Shown here in pieces: positions 26,425-35,456 of a stretch of 64,000 bases of DNA. The notes under the pieces are model-generated. The model saw nothing but the letters and a program-made list of their open reading frames with translations. It had not been told where the DNA came from and did not search any database. The stretch's first letter is position 1, and every line of letters starts with the position of its first letter. The stretch is taken from positions 338,875-402,874 of the forward strand of contig CANGMI010000007.1 in NCBI GenBank assembly GCA_947455195.1, given 5' to 3'. Origin of the DNA: Pseudomonadota bacterium (GTDB taxonomy: Bacteria > Pseudomonadota > Gammaproteobacteria > Burkholderiales > SG8-39). A program made the translations under genes and the position numbers.

Positions 26425-27333
26425 TCAGGCCGTCGCCAGGCTGCTCGCCGCCTCGATCTCGCCGACCGCGGCCGTACGCTCATCACGCTTCGCGCCGGTC
26501 GAGTCGAACGACTCGGGCCGGGCCGGAAACACGCGCTTCTCCCGTGCACCCACTTCGGGAAAGAGTTCCATGCCGTGTCCGTACTCGAGAGACAGCCCGT
26601 CGGGATCCAGGAAGAACAGGAAGGTGTTGCCCGAGGGCGGGTGATGACCGTCCCAGACTATCGGTACATCGTGCGCGTGGAAGCGCGAGCGCGCAGCCAC
26701 CATGTCGCGATCGTCGGCCACCATGAAGTTGAGGTGGTGCAGGGTGTTGCGCGGGGTTGCCGCCAGTGCAAAGCTGTGATGGAGCGGGTTGGGAAAGCAG
26801 CGCATCAGGTTGATTCGCCCGTCGATCTCGTCGGAGGTCTTGAAGTTGAGCACATCTTCGTAGAACCGGATTGCGTCGCGGTAACGCGCAGCGCCGATGC
26901 CGATGTGGCACAAGCCACGCAGGTCGGCAACCGTGGCAACGAAGGGCGTGGGGGCCTCCTGCATATGGGCATAGAAGTCGAGCGTGAGGCCAGTCACTGG
27001 TTCGATGATGCGCACGCCACGCACCAGATCGAGATCACGACATTCGTGCGCGTCGAGGGCGCGCCAGGCCACGCCATGGCGATCGAGTTGCGCGGTGAGC
27101 ACATCGAACTGACCCTCGTCTTCCAGCACCCAGCCCGCCCGCTTCATCCCAGCCTGGGAAGCCTGATACAGCACCAGATTGAAGGCCTCGGGCCCACCGG
27201 TGCGCAGCTTGAGCCCGCCATCGGCGGTCGTGCCGTTGACCTGGGCCCCCATGATGCGTTCGTACCAGATGCGAGACCGAGCAAGGTCGGTGACATTGAG
27301 TGCGGCGTAGCCGGGCGAGCGGTAGCGGATCAT
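26425..27333 (-). CDS. Two-domain VOC protein, type I extradiol dioxygenase-like
   Basis: 302 residues from ATG 27333. Two vicinal-oxygen-chelate modules are seen: an N-terminal non-metal domain (about 5-125) and a C-terminal domain (about 138-255). The C-terminal domain has the iron triad at His143 (LCHIGIG), His200 (LHHLNF) and Glu250 (LEYG), plus the second-shell HHSFA (185-189) seen in BphC-type enzymes. This predicts ring cleavage of a catechol-like substrate next to a hydroxyl. It is encoded after an LLM flavin oxidoreductase and an alpha/beta hydrolase, which fits a meta-cleavage sequence. Substrate unknown. Confidence 0.82.
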   Translation of the reverse strand: MIRYRSPGYAALNVTDLARSRIWYERIMGAQVNGTTADGGLKLRTGGPEAFNLVLYQASQAGMKRAGWVLEDEGQFDVLTAQLDRHGVAWRALDAHECRDLDLVRGVRIIEPVTGLTLDFYAHMQEAPTPFVATVADLRGLCHIGIGAARYRDAIRFYEDVLNFKTSDEIDGRINLMRCFPNPLHHSFALAATPRNTLHHLNFMVADDRDMVAARSRFHAHDVPIVWDGHHPPSGNTFLFFLDPDGLSLEYGHGMELFPEVGAREKRVFPARPESFDSTGAKRDERTAAVGEIEAASSLATA

Positions 27334-27405
27334 CGAATCATCTCCTGAAGGCAGGGCCGCGGCGCACCACGGCCGTTCTGGCAGCAGCATTGCGGCAGCA
27401 GGAAC

Positions 27406-28608
27406 TCAGGCCGCGGCTGCCATCGTGTCGAGCGGCAGTGCCTGCAACCGGGGCATGACTTCTCGCGAGAATAGCGTCAGGCTGTCCACCGTGTCGGCAT
27501 GGTTGAGGTCTCCCCCCTGCGCCATGATCAGCAGATTGCCACAGCCTCCCACATATTCGTTGTACGCCTTGATCTGTTCATAGACCTGATCCGGGGTGCC
27601 GACGAAGGCGACATGTGCATCGATCAGCTGATCGATGGTGGCGCGGCCCTGGTGTACCCGCGACCCATCGCTCATCACGACCGTGGCGTAGGCCGGCACG
27701 TAGTCCTTGCGCGTACTCATGCGCATGGCCTGGGCGTTCGCTTGCGCAGGCACATAGCCTGGCGGGCTGAAGAAATGCATCGACAGTTGCGCCCCGGTGC
27801 GAATGTAGCCTGCGATCTGGTGCGCGCGTCGCTTGGCTTCTTCTTCCTGATCGGCTACTGCCACAATGGCCAGATAACCGAGTTGGTCGGCTGGCGCCTG
27901 GCCCCAGCCCATCTCGCGCCAGCGCTTGCGATAGACATCAAAGAGGATCTTCGAGTCGCGTCCGGTGAGAAAGGTGCCGAGCTTGCCGCGCTGTTCCGCG
28001 ATCCAGGCCCCGGGCCCTGGCCCGATCGAGACGAACCAGGCCGGCGGATGGGGTTGTTGCAGCGGGCGTGGCCAGATGTTGACCATGCGGTAGTGGAAGA
28101 ACTCGCCTTCCCAGTTGAACGGACCATCGTGGGTGGTGAGTGCCTTCATGATGAGGCGGTAGGCTTCACCGAAACGCCGGGTCTGGCCCACCGGTTGTGC
28201 GTTGGAAGGCCAGATCTCGAACGGCCCGCCGCGCACGAAGCCCATCTCGTAGCGCCCTTGCGAATAGCAGTCGATCATGGCGATCTCCTCGGCCACTCGC
28301 ACCGGATCGAGCCGGTTGCCGATCTGGTGTCCGAGGGAGAGAAGCCGCGCCTTCTTCGTGATGCGCGACAGGATCGCGAGCGGCACATGGGCCGAGGCAG
28401 TCATGCACGTGGCGGTCTGATGATGCTCGTTCACCATGATGTTGATGCCCAGTTCATCACACAGCTGCCACTCGTCGGTGTAGCGCGAGTAGAGGCTCGC
28501 GGCCACCTGCGGGTCGAGGAACTTGTTGGGCAGACTGTTGCGCAGCGACTCGTGTGCCGGATCCCAGGCCGGGAAGTAGGCCTGCTCGGTGAATTGCCAG
28601 ATCTTCAT
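27406..28608 (-). CDS. LLM-class (luciferase-like) flavin-dependent oxidoreductase
   Basis: A 400-residue TIM-barrel flavoenzyme of the bacterial luciferase superfamily. NEHHQTATCM, LGHQIGNRLDPVRVAEEIAM and GRYEMGFVRGG are family hallmarks around the flavin site. Such enzymes use FMNH2 (supplied by a reductase) or F420; no reductase gene is adjacent. It lies between a hydrolase gene and an extradiol dioxygenase-like gene, so a ring or side-chain monooxygenation is a reasonable role. Substrate not predictable. Confidence 0.88.
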   Translation of the reverse strand: MKIWQFTEQAYFPAWDPAHESLRNSLPNKFLDPQVAASLYSRYTDEWQLCDELGINIMVNEHHQTATCMTASAHVPLAILSRITKKARLLSLGHQIGNRLDPVRVAEEIAMIDCYSQGRYEMGFVRGGPFEIWPSNAQPVGQTRRFGEAYRLIMKALTTHDGPFNWEGEFFHYRMVNIWPRPLQQPHPPAWFVSIGPGPGAWIAEQRGKLGTFLTGRDSKILFDVYRKRWREMGWGQAPADQLGYLAIVAVADQEEEAKRRAHQIAGYIRTGAQLSMHFFSPPGYVPAQANAQAMRMSTRKDYVPAYATVVMSDGSRVHQGRATIDQLIDAHVAFVGTPDQVYEQIKAYNEYVGGCGNLLIMAQGGDLNHADTVDSLTLFSREVMPRLQALPLDTMAAAA

Positions 28609-28641
28609 GTGTCGTGGTCCTGTGATGCGGCAGGCGGCGGG

Positions 28642-29445
28642 TCAGGCCGTCCGATTGTCGGCAAGTCCTGCAAACCCGGCAATCTCGCGTACGAAGCGAT
28701 CGGCCTGCTCGACATGCGGATGGTGGGCGGCGTTGTCGATCAGGGTGAACTGCGCCCCCGCAATGCCCTCGACCCAGGCACGGCCGTAATCGGGCGTGGT
28801 GATGCGGTCGGCGGCGCCCCAGAGGACGAGCGTGGGACGGTCGATGCGGTGCAGCCAGTGACGCAGGATCGGATTGTGCAGGTAGGGCGACCAGCCGTAG
28901 AGGCTCAGCGCTTCTCGGTTGCGTGCCATCACGAGGAGTTCATCGTCCGAGCAGTCATCGTAACTGCGGCGCCAGCGGGCCGGATCGGCGTAAGCCCTTG
29001 CCTCGATATCGGCTGGGGAGAGCGAGAACACATCGGCAATGTCGGCGACCGTCTCGTCGGTTGCGCAGCGGATGCCTACCGCGTCAGCGAGTACCAGGTG
29101 CCCGATGCGTGCGGTACTGCGCACGGCAATTTCGGCTGCGATCCAGCCGCCGAGCGAGGTCCCGATCAGCACGACATCCTCCAGGTTCATCTGCTCGAAG
29201 AGGTCGAGATAGGCATAGGCCAGATCGTCGACCGAGCGGAAGTGGGCGGGCAGCGCACTGTGTCCGAACCCGGGATGGCTGGGCGCGATCAGTCGCCCGA
29301 GGCTTGCAAGGTGTTGAAGAACCGGCCATCGAGGGTCGATGCCATCGCCGCCGTGCAGAAAGACCATCGGGCGACCACGGCCTGCGTCGATCAGTTCGAG
29401 CGTGTGTTCACGCAGCCGGATGACGCCCGGTGCCATTGCTTCCAA
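28642..29445 (-). CDS. Alpha/beta hydrolase (meta-cleavage hydrolase-like)
   Basis: 267 residues. The alpha/beta-hydrolase triad is visible as Ser97 in GTSLGG, Asp213 in WGAADR and His241 before HPHVE. The oxyanion region is FLHGGDG and the strand motif SHPGFGHS. Size and motifs fit the BphD/MhpC group, which split C-C bonds of meta-cleavage products, but esterases look alike. Neighbouring extradiol-type and flavin enzymes favour a catabolic C-C hydrolase. It is 73 bases downstream of the ABC transporter block on the same strand. Confidence 0.85.
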   Translation of the reverse strand: MEAMAPGVIRLREHTLELIDAGRGRPMVFLHGGDGIDPRWPVLQHLASLGRLIAPSHPGFGHSALPAHFRSVDDLAYAYLDLFEQMNLEDVVLIGTSLGGWIAAEIAVRSTARIGHLVLADAVGIRCATDETVADIADVFSLSPADIEARAYADPARWRRSYDDCSDDELLVMARNREALSLYGWSPYLHNPILRHWLHRIDRPTLVLWGAADRITTPDYGRAWVEGIAGAQFTLIDNAAHHPHVEQADRFVREIAGFAGLADNRTA

Positions 29446-29518
29446 CGTCTGTCTCCTCGTGCATCCCGGCGGGGTCGCCGCGAGCGCCCGACCTGTTCTG
29501 CGTCTTCTTGTGAGCCGG

Positions 29519-30220
29519 TCAGGTCACTGCAACCAGCCGTGCGAGCAGGGCTGGATCGGCCTGGAGGGTCTTGCTTTCACCCGAAAACACGATACGTCCG
29601 CGGTTGAGTACCATCGCATCACGGGTCACATCGAGGGCGAGTCGAGCCGACTGCTCGACCAGAATCATCGCCAGCGAATCTTCGCGAATCAGTCGTTCGA
29701 GCGCGCGCAGCAGCATGTCGACGATGACCGGGGCGAGACCTTCCATCGGTTCGTCGAGCAGCAGGAGGCTCGGGTTGCCCATCAGCGCGCGGGCAATGGC
29801 CAGCATCTGCTGTTCACCCCCGGAGAGCTGGTTGCCCATGTGGGAGCGCCGTTCTGCGAGGCGCGGAAAGAGGTCATGGACGCGTTCGAGCGTCCAGCGG
29901 CCCGGACGCGCAGCGACGATGAGATTTTCCTGCACGTCGAGCGAGGGAAAGATCTCGCGGGTCTGAGGCACGTAGCCGATACCGATGCGAGCCCGACGGT
30001 AGACCGGGTGACGCTCGATCGCGTTGCCATTGAAGGCAATCGTGCCCTGGTGCAGTGTGGTGTGTCCCATGATGGTGGCAAGGAGGGTGGTCTTGCCCAC
30101 GCCATTGCGACCCAGCACGGCCAGTGCGCCCCGCTCGGGGATGCGCAGGCTGATGTCCTCGAGCACCACCGTCTGCCCATAGCCGGCGTGGATGCCCTCC
30201 AGTACCAGCACGTCACTCAT
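29519..30220 (-). CDS. livF: ABC transporter ATP-binding protein, LivF type
   Basis: 233 residues from ATG 30220; an upstream in-frame ATG falls inside livG. Walker A GRNGVGKTT, signature LSGGEQQMLAIARAL and Walker B LLLLDEPMEGLAP mark a LivF-like ATPase of the hydrophobic amino-acid uptake (HAAT) family. It overlaps livG by eight bases. HAAT systems also carry aromatic acids, amides and urea, so leucine should not be assumed as the substrate. Confidence 0.9.
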   Translation of the reverse strand: MSDVLVLEGIHAGYGQTVVLEDISLRIPERGALAVLGRNGVGKTTLLATIMGHTTLHQGTIAFNGNAIERHPVYRRARIGIGYVPQTREIFPSLDVQENLIVAARPGRWTLERVHDLFPRLAERRSHMGNQLSGGEQQMLAIARALMGNPSLLLLDEPMEGLAPVIVDMLLRALERLIREDSLAMILVEQSARLALDVTRDAMVLNRGRIVFSGESKTLQADPALLARLVAVT

Positions 30221-30962
30221 GCCGCTCTCCCAGGTAGACCTCGCGCACCCGCGGATCGGCAGCGATTTCCTCAGGCGTACCCTCGAGCAGCGTTGCGCCA
30301 TTCACGAGGATGGTGATCCGTTTCGCGAAACGGAAGACGAGATCCATGTCGTGTTCGATGATGAGAATGCCGATTTCGGCGGGGAGGGCATCGAGCACAT
30401 CGAGAATGCGATGGGTCTCGAGCGACGGAACGCCGGCGGCTGGTTCATCGAGAAGCAGCACGCGCGGTTTCATGGCAAGGGTGATGGCAATCTCGACCAG
30501 GCGCTGTTTGCCGTAGGCGAGGTTGGCGATGACCACCTGTGCGTCATCGGCCATGCCGAGCGAGCGCAGCAGTTCCATCGCCTCGTCGCGCACCTCGCTC
30601 AACTGGCTCGCGGGCCGAAAGAGCCGTCCGCTCACACCGCGTCGCTCGGCGACAGCCAGCGAGACGTTGTCCACGACCGACAGGCCACGAAACAGGCTGT
30701 TGATCTGGAAGGTGCGTCCGAGGCCCCGCCGGATGCGCTCCTGCTGGGACAGTCGCGTCACATCCTCGCCACCGAGAACGACGGTGCCGGCAGACGGTGA
30801 AAGGCGCCCGGTGAGCAGGTTGACGAAGGTGGTCTTGCCGGCGCCATTGGGCCCGATGAGTGCATGTCGAGCGCCGGCCTCAAGCGTGAAGTCGATGTTG
30901 TCGGCCACTGTCAGCGCGCCAAAACGCTTGCACAGGCCGCGGGTCTGGAGAACTGCGGTCAT
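30213..30962 (-). CDS. livG: ABC transporter ATP-binding protein, LivG type
   Basis: 249 residues with Walker A GPNGAGKTT, a LAYGKQRLVEIA signature (the Y-G-K-Q variant common in LivG proteins) and Walker B LLLDEPAAGV. It forms the ATPase pair with the LivF protein. It overlaps livM by four bases and livF by eight, so the genes are tightly coupled. Confidence 0.9.
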   Translation of the reverse strand: MTAVLQTRGLCKRFGALTVADNIDFTLEAGARHALIGPNGAGKTTFVNLLTGRLSPSAGTVVLGGEDVTRLSQQERIRRGLGRTFQINSLFRGLSVVDNVSLAVAERRGVSGRLFRPASQLSEVRDEAMELLRSLGMADDAQVVIANLAYGKQRLVEIAITLAMKPRVLLLDEPAAGVPSLETHRILDVLDALPAEIGILIIEHDMDLVFRFAKRITILVNGATLLEGTPEEIAADPRVREVYLGERHE

Positions 30963-31936
30963 CGGGCCTCCTTGCGGGTCAGTGCAACAAGCCGGTCGAT
31001 GATGCCGAGGATGCCGTCGCGGGCGAAGAGCACGATGATCACCAGAAGCAGACCGATACCGAGGCTCCAGTATTCGGGGAACTGCTTGGCGAGCATGTCC
31101 TGAGCAATCATGTAGACCACCGGGCCGATGAAGGCACCGTAGATGCGCCCCACGCCGCCCAGGATCAGCATGACCAGCAGTTCGCCGCTCGATTCAAAAC
31201 TGAGCACGTTCAGTCCGACAAACTGATTGGTCTGTGTGAGCAGTGCTCCTGCGACGCCTGCCAGCACGGCCGATATCGTGTACGCGGTGAGCAGTCGTCG
31301 GGGTACGGGCGAGCCGATGGCCACCATGCGGACATGGTTCTCGCGGATGCCGACGAGCGAAGCGCCAAAGGGCGAGTAGATCAGACGGCGGGTGACCCAC
31401 CAGCCGACGAACAGTACCGCCAGACACAGCCAATACGCCGTCTTTCCAAAGAGGTCGAAGCGAAACAGGCCGAGGATCGGGGCGACCACGATGCCCGAGA
31501 GTCCGTCAGCACCGCCCGTGATGGAGGTGGCCTTGTTGGCCACTTCGAGCAGGATCGACGCGATGGCGAGCGTCAGCATCAGAAGGGTCAGCCCGCGGGT
31601 GCGAAGAATCACCGCACCGGTGGCCAGGCCCATCAACGCGCAGGCCGTCATCGCGACCAGCAGCTGCAACGCCGGATCGGCCACGCCGAAGCGGGCCGAC
31701 AGGATGCCGGCGGCATAGGCACCCAGGCCAAAGAACGCGCTGTGGCCCAGCGTGACGATGCCGGCATAGCCCACGACAAGGTCAAGCGACAGCGCGTACA
31801 GGATGAAGATGAGAATTCGTGCCCCGAGCGACAGGTATTCGGGCATCAGGAAGAAAGCCGCGACGCCGATGGCCCACGGTAGCCACTCCAGGAGCCCGAT
31901 ACGCGGTGAGGCACTGTACGAACCGTTGTGACGCAT
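30959..31936 (-). CDS. livM: ABC transporter permease, LivM type
   Basis: A 325-residue membrane protein with about nine hydrophobic segments and LivM motifs (DLVVGYAGIVTLGHSAFFGLGAYAAG spread over segments near residues 50-80; ILGGVGRIYGAFIGP near the C-terminus). It is one half of the transport channel with the LivH protein. Nine bases separate it from livH. Confidence 0.9.
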   Translation of the reverse strand: MRHNGSYSASPRIGLLEWLPWAIGVAAFFLMPEYLSLGARILIFILYALSLDLVVGYAGIVTLGHSAFFGLGAYAAGILSARFGVADPALQLLVAMTACALMGLATGAVILRTRGLTLLMLTLAIASILLEVANKATSITGGADGLSGIVVAPILGLFRFDLFGKTAYWLCLAVLFVGWWVTRRLIYSPFGASLVGIRENHVRMVAIGSPVPRRLLTAYTISAVLAGVAGALLTQTNQFVGLNVLSFESSGELLVMLILGGVGRIYGAFIGPVVYMIAQDMLAKQFPEYWSLGIGLLLVIIVLFARDGILGIIDRLVALTRKEAR

Positions 31937-31945
31937 GAGCGACCT

Positions 31946-32821
31946 CTAGGCGGTGCGACCGAACAGTCCCGCGGGCCGCCACAGCAGCAGGAGGATGGTC
32001 GCCACATAGATCAGGAATGCGCCGAACTGCGGCACCCAGTACTTGCAGGCGGTGTCAGCGATGCCGATCACGAGGGCGGCCACGAACGGCCCGCGCAGGG
32101 TCCCCAGACCACCGACGGCAACGACGATCAGGAAGTAGACCAGATGCTCGAAGGGGTAGGAAGGCTGGATGGCGATGATTTCGGCGCCGAGCGCACCACC
32201 GAGTCCCGCCAGGCCGCTACCCAGTGCGAAGGTGGCCATGAACAGTTTCTGCGTGTCGATGCCGATCGATTGTGCCATCGCACGATTGTCGACCGCGGCG
32301 CGGACCATGGCGCCAAAGCGCGTGCGTTCGACACCGAACCAGAGACCCGCGACCAATGCCGCCCCGAAGAGAATGATGAAGACACGGTAGGCCGGAAAGT
32401 CGCGGCCGAGCAGATCGAACTGCCCTTTCATGCCCTCGGGGAGGTGTACCGGTTGCTGCAAGGTGCCATAGATGAGCCGGGCGATGGCAGTCGCCATGAA
32501 TATGAGCCCGATCGTGAAGAGCACCTGCGCGAGTTCGCCCGCCGCGTAGAGGCGCGCATAGAGCAGGCGCTCGAGCACCACGCTGCCGGCTGCCACCAGG
32601 ACGAAAGCCACCGCAAGGGCCGCCGGAAAAGGCAGTCCCCAGTGGTCGAGCGAGGTGGTGAGGATGTAGCCACCCGCCATCGCAAACACCCCGTGGGCCA
32701 GATTGGCAAAACCCATGAGGCCCATGGTGACTGACAGCCCGACCGATATCACATAGAGGATCATGCCGTAGGCGACGCCGTGAAAGGCAACGCTGACGAG
32801 CGAGGCGAGAAATTCCTGCAT
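31946..32821 (-). CDS. livH: ABC transporter permease, LivH type
   Basis: A 291-residue LivH-like permease with about eight membrane segments. GLSVTMGLMGFANLAHGVFAMAGGY (near 28-52) and VVAVGGLGTLRGPFVAAL are conserved features. It follows the binding-protein gene after a 71-base gap in which I see no clear hairpin. Confidence 0.9.
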   Translation of the reverse strand: MQEFLASLVSVAFHGVAYGMILYVISVGLSVTMGLMGFANLAHGVFAMAGGYILTTSLDHWGLPFPAALAVAFVLVAAGSVVLERLLYARLYAAGELAQVLFTIGLIFMATAIARLIYGTLQQPVHLPEGMKGQFDLLGRDFPAYRVFIILFGAALVAGLWFGVERTRFGAMVRAAVDNRAMAQSIGIDTQKLFMATFALGSGLAGLGGALGAEIIAIQPSYPFEHLVYFLIVVAVGGLGTLRGPFVAALVIGIADTACKYWVPQFGAFLIYVATILLLLWRPAGLFGRTA

Positions 32822-32892
32822 GTCGTGATCCTGGTCCGGGTCGGTCGGTCAGTCGATGGAGCGGTCAGTCGTCGTGCGGATCCGTCGATGGT

Positions 32893-34095
32893 TCACTTCT
32901 TGCCGTTGAACTCTTTCCAGAAGTCCTTGACGGCCGGGATCGTGTCGATCTCGACGTTGGCCAGTTCGCTACCCACCTTGCGCGTTTCGCGGATGTACTC
33001 GTTCTGCACGATGTCGCGCGTTTCCGGGTCGATCGCGATCGGGCCACGCGGGCTGTTGGGATTGCGATACTCGCGCATGATCGCCATGCTCCGATCGGCA
33101 TCGACCTTGCCTGCCTGCTCGCGAATGGCGGTGTAGATCATGTCCATGCCGTCATAGCTTGCCACCGCCAGGAAGTTCGGAATCGACTTGGCGCCGTACT
33201 CTTTCTTCCACGCGGCCAGGAAAGCCTTGTTGGCAGGGCGATCGCCGGCGGTGGAATAGTGGTGCGCCGAGACCACGCCGATCGGTGCGTCGCCCATGTT
33301 CGGCAGTTCCTCGTCGGAGACGATGTCCCCCGTACCCACGAACTTGATGCCGGCCTTGGCCAGTCCGAGGTCACCGAATGCCTTCATGATCTGGGTCGAT
33401 TGCGGACCACCCGGGATGAAACTGAAGACGATGTCGGGCTTGGCGTCCTTGGCCCGTTGCATGAAGGGAACGAAGTCAGGGTTACCCACCGGCATGCGTA
33501 CCTTGCCGACGATCTCCCCGCCACCGCTGGTGAAGCCACGCTCGAAGGCGGCTTCCGAGTCGTGTCCCGGGGCGTAGTCGCTCACCGCGATGTAGGCGCG
33601 CTTGTATTTCTTCGCCGCCCACTGGCCCATCGGGTAGGCCGACTGCCAGAGCGTGAACGAGGAACGCACGATGTAGGGCGACATGGTGGTGACCACCGAA
33701 CCGCCGGCATTCATCACGACGAATGGCACCTTGGCCTCGCTCATCAGCGGTGCGATCGCGATCGCGCTCGGGGTCCAGACCACACCCGCCAGAAACTGCA
33801 CCCGGTCGCGCACGATCAGTTCCTGGGCCAGTTGCTTGCCCTTGTCCGGGTTCGGTCCGCCATCGTCGCGGGTGATGAAGTCGACCTTCACGCCGGGGGG
33901 CAACTTGTCGGCGTTGAGCTTCATGTAGAGCCGTGCGCCCTTCTCCATCGAGTCGCCCAGGGTCGCCATCGGGCCCGAGTAGGTCGTGATGAACCCGACC
34001 TTCACGGTCTGTGCGTGGACAGGGGCAAGGCAGGCTGCAAGGCAGGTGGCAACGCTGGCTGCTGCGACTCGCAGGGTCTTTGGCATGCGCTTCAT
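32893..34095 (-). CDS. Periplasmic ligand-binding protein of the HAAT ABC transporter
   Basis: 400 residues from ATG 34095 with a signal peptide ending near APVHAQ. It is a type I periplasmic binding protein: VKVGFITTYSGPMATLGDSM opens the first lobe, followed by VDFITRDDGGPNPDKGKQLAQELI and a VWTPSAIAIAPL region. It is the first gene of the ligand-uptake/catabolic unit on the - strand. The ligand is unknown; the downstream ring-cleavage-type enzymes hint at an aromatic compound. A TATAGA -10-like box is at 34132-34137 on the - strand. Confidence 0.9.
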   Translation of the reverse strand: MKRMPKTLRVAAASVATCLAACLAPVHAQTVKVGFITTYSGPMATLGDSMEKGARLYMKLNADKLPPGVKVDFITRDDGGPNPDKGKQLAQELIVRDRVQFLAGVVWTPSAIAIAPLMSEAKVPFVVMNAGGSVVTTMSPYIVRSSFTLWQSAYPMGQWAAKKYKRAYIAVSDYAPGHDSEAAFERGFTSGGGEIVGKVRMPVGNPDFVPFMQRAKDAKPDIVFSFIPGGPQSTQIMKAFGDLGLAKAGIKFVGTGDIVSDEELPNMGDAPIGVVSAHHYSTAGDRPANKAFLAAWKKEYGAKSIPNFLAVASYDGMDMIYTAIREQAGKVDADRSMAIMREYRNPNSPRGPIAIDPETRDIVQNEYIRETRKVGSELANVEIDTIPAVKDFWKEFNGKK

Positions 34096-34210
34096 GGGTG
34101 TCTCCCGTGGCCGGATGGCATGGAACCGGATTCTATACACACTGGCCGGTCAATACCGGACACGGCCTTGCACAATCCACCGCGCCATGCCACGCTCAGC
34201 GGTTGGTCCG

Positions 34211-35449
34211 ATGCATCAAGGTACGGGAGGCAGCTTGGCCAATCAGGGGCAGTGGGGCCCGGCAGTCGCCGCTCTGACCGTCGGCTTTTCAACATTGACG
34301 CTGGCAGCGATCTCGATGATCGGACCGGCGGTGCTGGCGCCCGTGGCGACGCGCGAGCTCGGCGTTGCCTCCGAAGGCATCGGCGTATTTGTTGCGCTCA
34401 ATTACCTGGTGGCGATGTTCTCGGGCCTGGTCTGTGGCGCCTTCGTCGCCCGCCTCGGGGGCTTGCGCGTCTGCCAGCTGGCAGTACTCATCGCCGGGCT
34501 GGGGCTGTGCCTGGTCGGTCTGGGTCAGGTCTGGCTTGTTCTGCCGGCCGCTGCCTTCATCGGCATCGGCTATGGCTGGGTCAATCCGTCAGGTTCGCAC
34601 ATCATCGTCGATCGCACCCCTCGCAATCGGCTCGGCATCGTGCTCTCGATCAAGCAGACGGGCGTGCCGGTGGGCGGTGCGATTGCTGGAGCTATCGTGC
34701 CCACGCTCACCCTGCGGTTTGGCTGGGCCGCCACCATCGAGATGCTTGGGGCGGCGTGTATCTTCGCTGCCGTGGCATTGGCGCTGGCGCGCAATCTGCT
34801 TCGAGAACCGCCTCGGGCCCGACCTGTCGAGCCATTCCGGCTTTCGGTGGGGCTCTTTGCCCGACCGCTCGGGATGGTGGCCCGTTCTCCGACACTGATG
34901 ATGCTCGGATTCACATCCCTGGTGTACTCAGGTCTGCAGCTCAATATCACCACCTACCTCGTCTCCTACATGAATGTGGGTCTGGGCATTCCGCTGGTGA
35001 CGGCGGGATTGCTCTTCTCGGGCACGCTCATCGCCGGCATCTGCGGGCGCATCTTCTGGGGTGCTGTGGCCGATCGGATGCGCAATCCGGTGCGCCTGAT
35101 GGGCATGCTCGGGGTCGTGAGCGGGTTCTGTTCTGTGGCGCTGCCCTGGGTGGGTGCTACCGGTTCGCTCGTTCTGCTCGGTGCACTTTTCGTGGTGTAC
35201 GGGGCGACCGCCGTGGGATGGAATGGCGTGCACATGGCGCTGGTGGCTCGTGCCGCGCCCGACGGTGAGGAAGGAACGGCCACCGGCGGCGTGCAATTCC
35301 TGACGTTTTTCGGTGCGCTGGCTGCGCCCCCCGTGTTTGCGGTGTGTTCGGCCCTCACAGGCAGCTACGGCATTGCCTTTGCGCTTTTCGGTGGGGTGGC
35401 GTTCGTGCTTGGTCTGGTGCTCTGCCTGTCGCGCCGTCTGGTGGCCTGA
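34211..35449 (+). CDS. MFS transporter
   Basis: About 412 residues from ATG 34211; ATG 34187 is also possible. Twelve hydrophobic segments and the MFS loop pattern appear (GAFVARLGGLRVCQL after segment 2; GRIFWGAVADRMRNP after segment 8). Substrate cannot be named. It is divergent from the ABC binding-protein gene, sharing a 115-base region with a small inverted repeat (CCGGT caat ACCGG, 34146-34159), so the two may be co-regulated. Confidence 0.85.
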   Translation: MHQGTGGSLANQGQWGPAVAALTVGFSTLTLAAISMIGPAVLAPVATRELGVASEGIGVFVALNYLVAMFSGLVCGAFVARLGGLRVCQLAVLIAGLGLCLVGLGQVWLVLPAAAFIGIGYGWVNPSGSHIIVDRTPRNRLGIVLSIKQTGVPVGGAIAGAIVPTLTLRFGWAATIEMLGAACIFAAVALALARNLLREPPRARPVEPFRLSVGLFARPLGMVARSPTLMMLGFTSLVYSGLQLNITTYLVSYMNVGLGIPLVTAGLLFSGTLIAGICGRIFWGAVADRMRNPVRLMGMLGVVSGFCSVALPWVGATGSLVLLGALFVVYGATAVGWNGVHMALVARAAPDGEEGTATGGVQFLTFFGALAAPPVFAVCSALTGSYGIAFALFGGVAFVLGLVLCLSRRLVA

Positions 35450-35456
35450 GCCCGGC

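Noticed and set aside
27499-29607. Open frame of about 702 codons on the + strand opposite the LLM and hydrolase genes
   Set aside because: Both - strand genes carry complete family motifs; the + frame is a codon-bias shadow.
29519-34095. Calling the HAAT transporter a leucine/isoleucine/valine importer
   Set aside because: HAAT systems carry many ligands (urea and aromatic acids included), and the linked enzymes are catabolic oxygenase types, so branched-chain amino-acid specificity is not supported.
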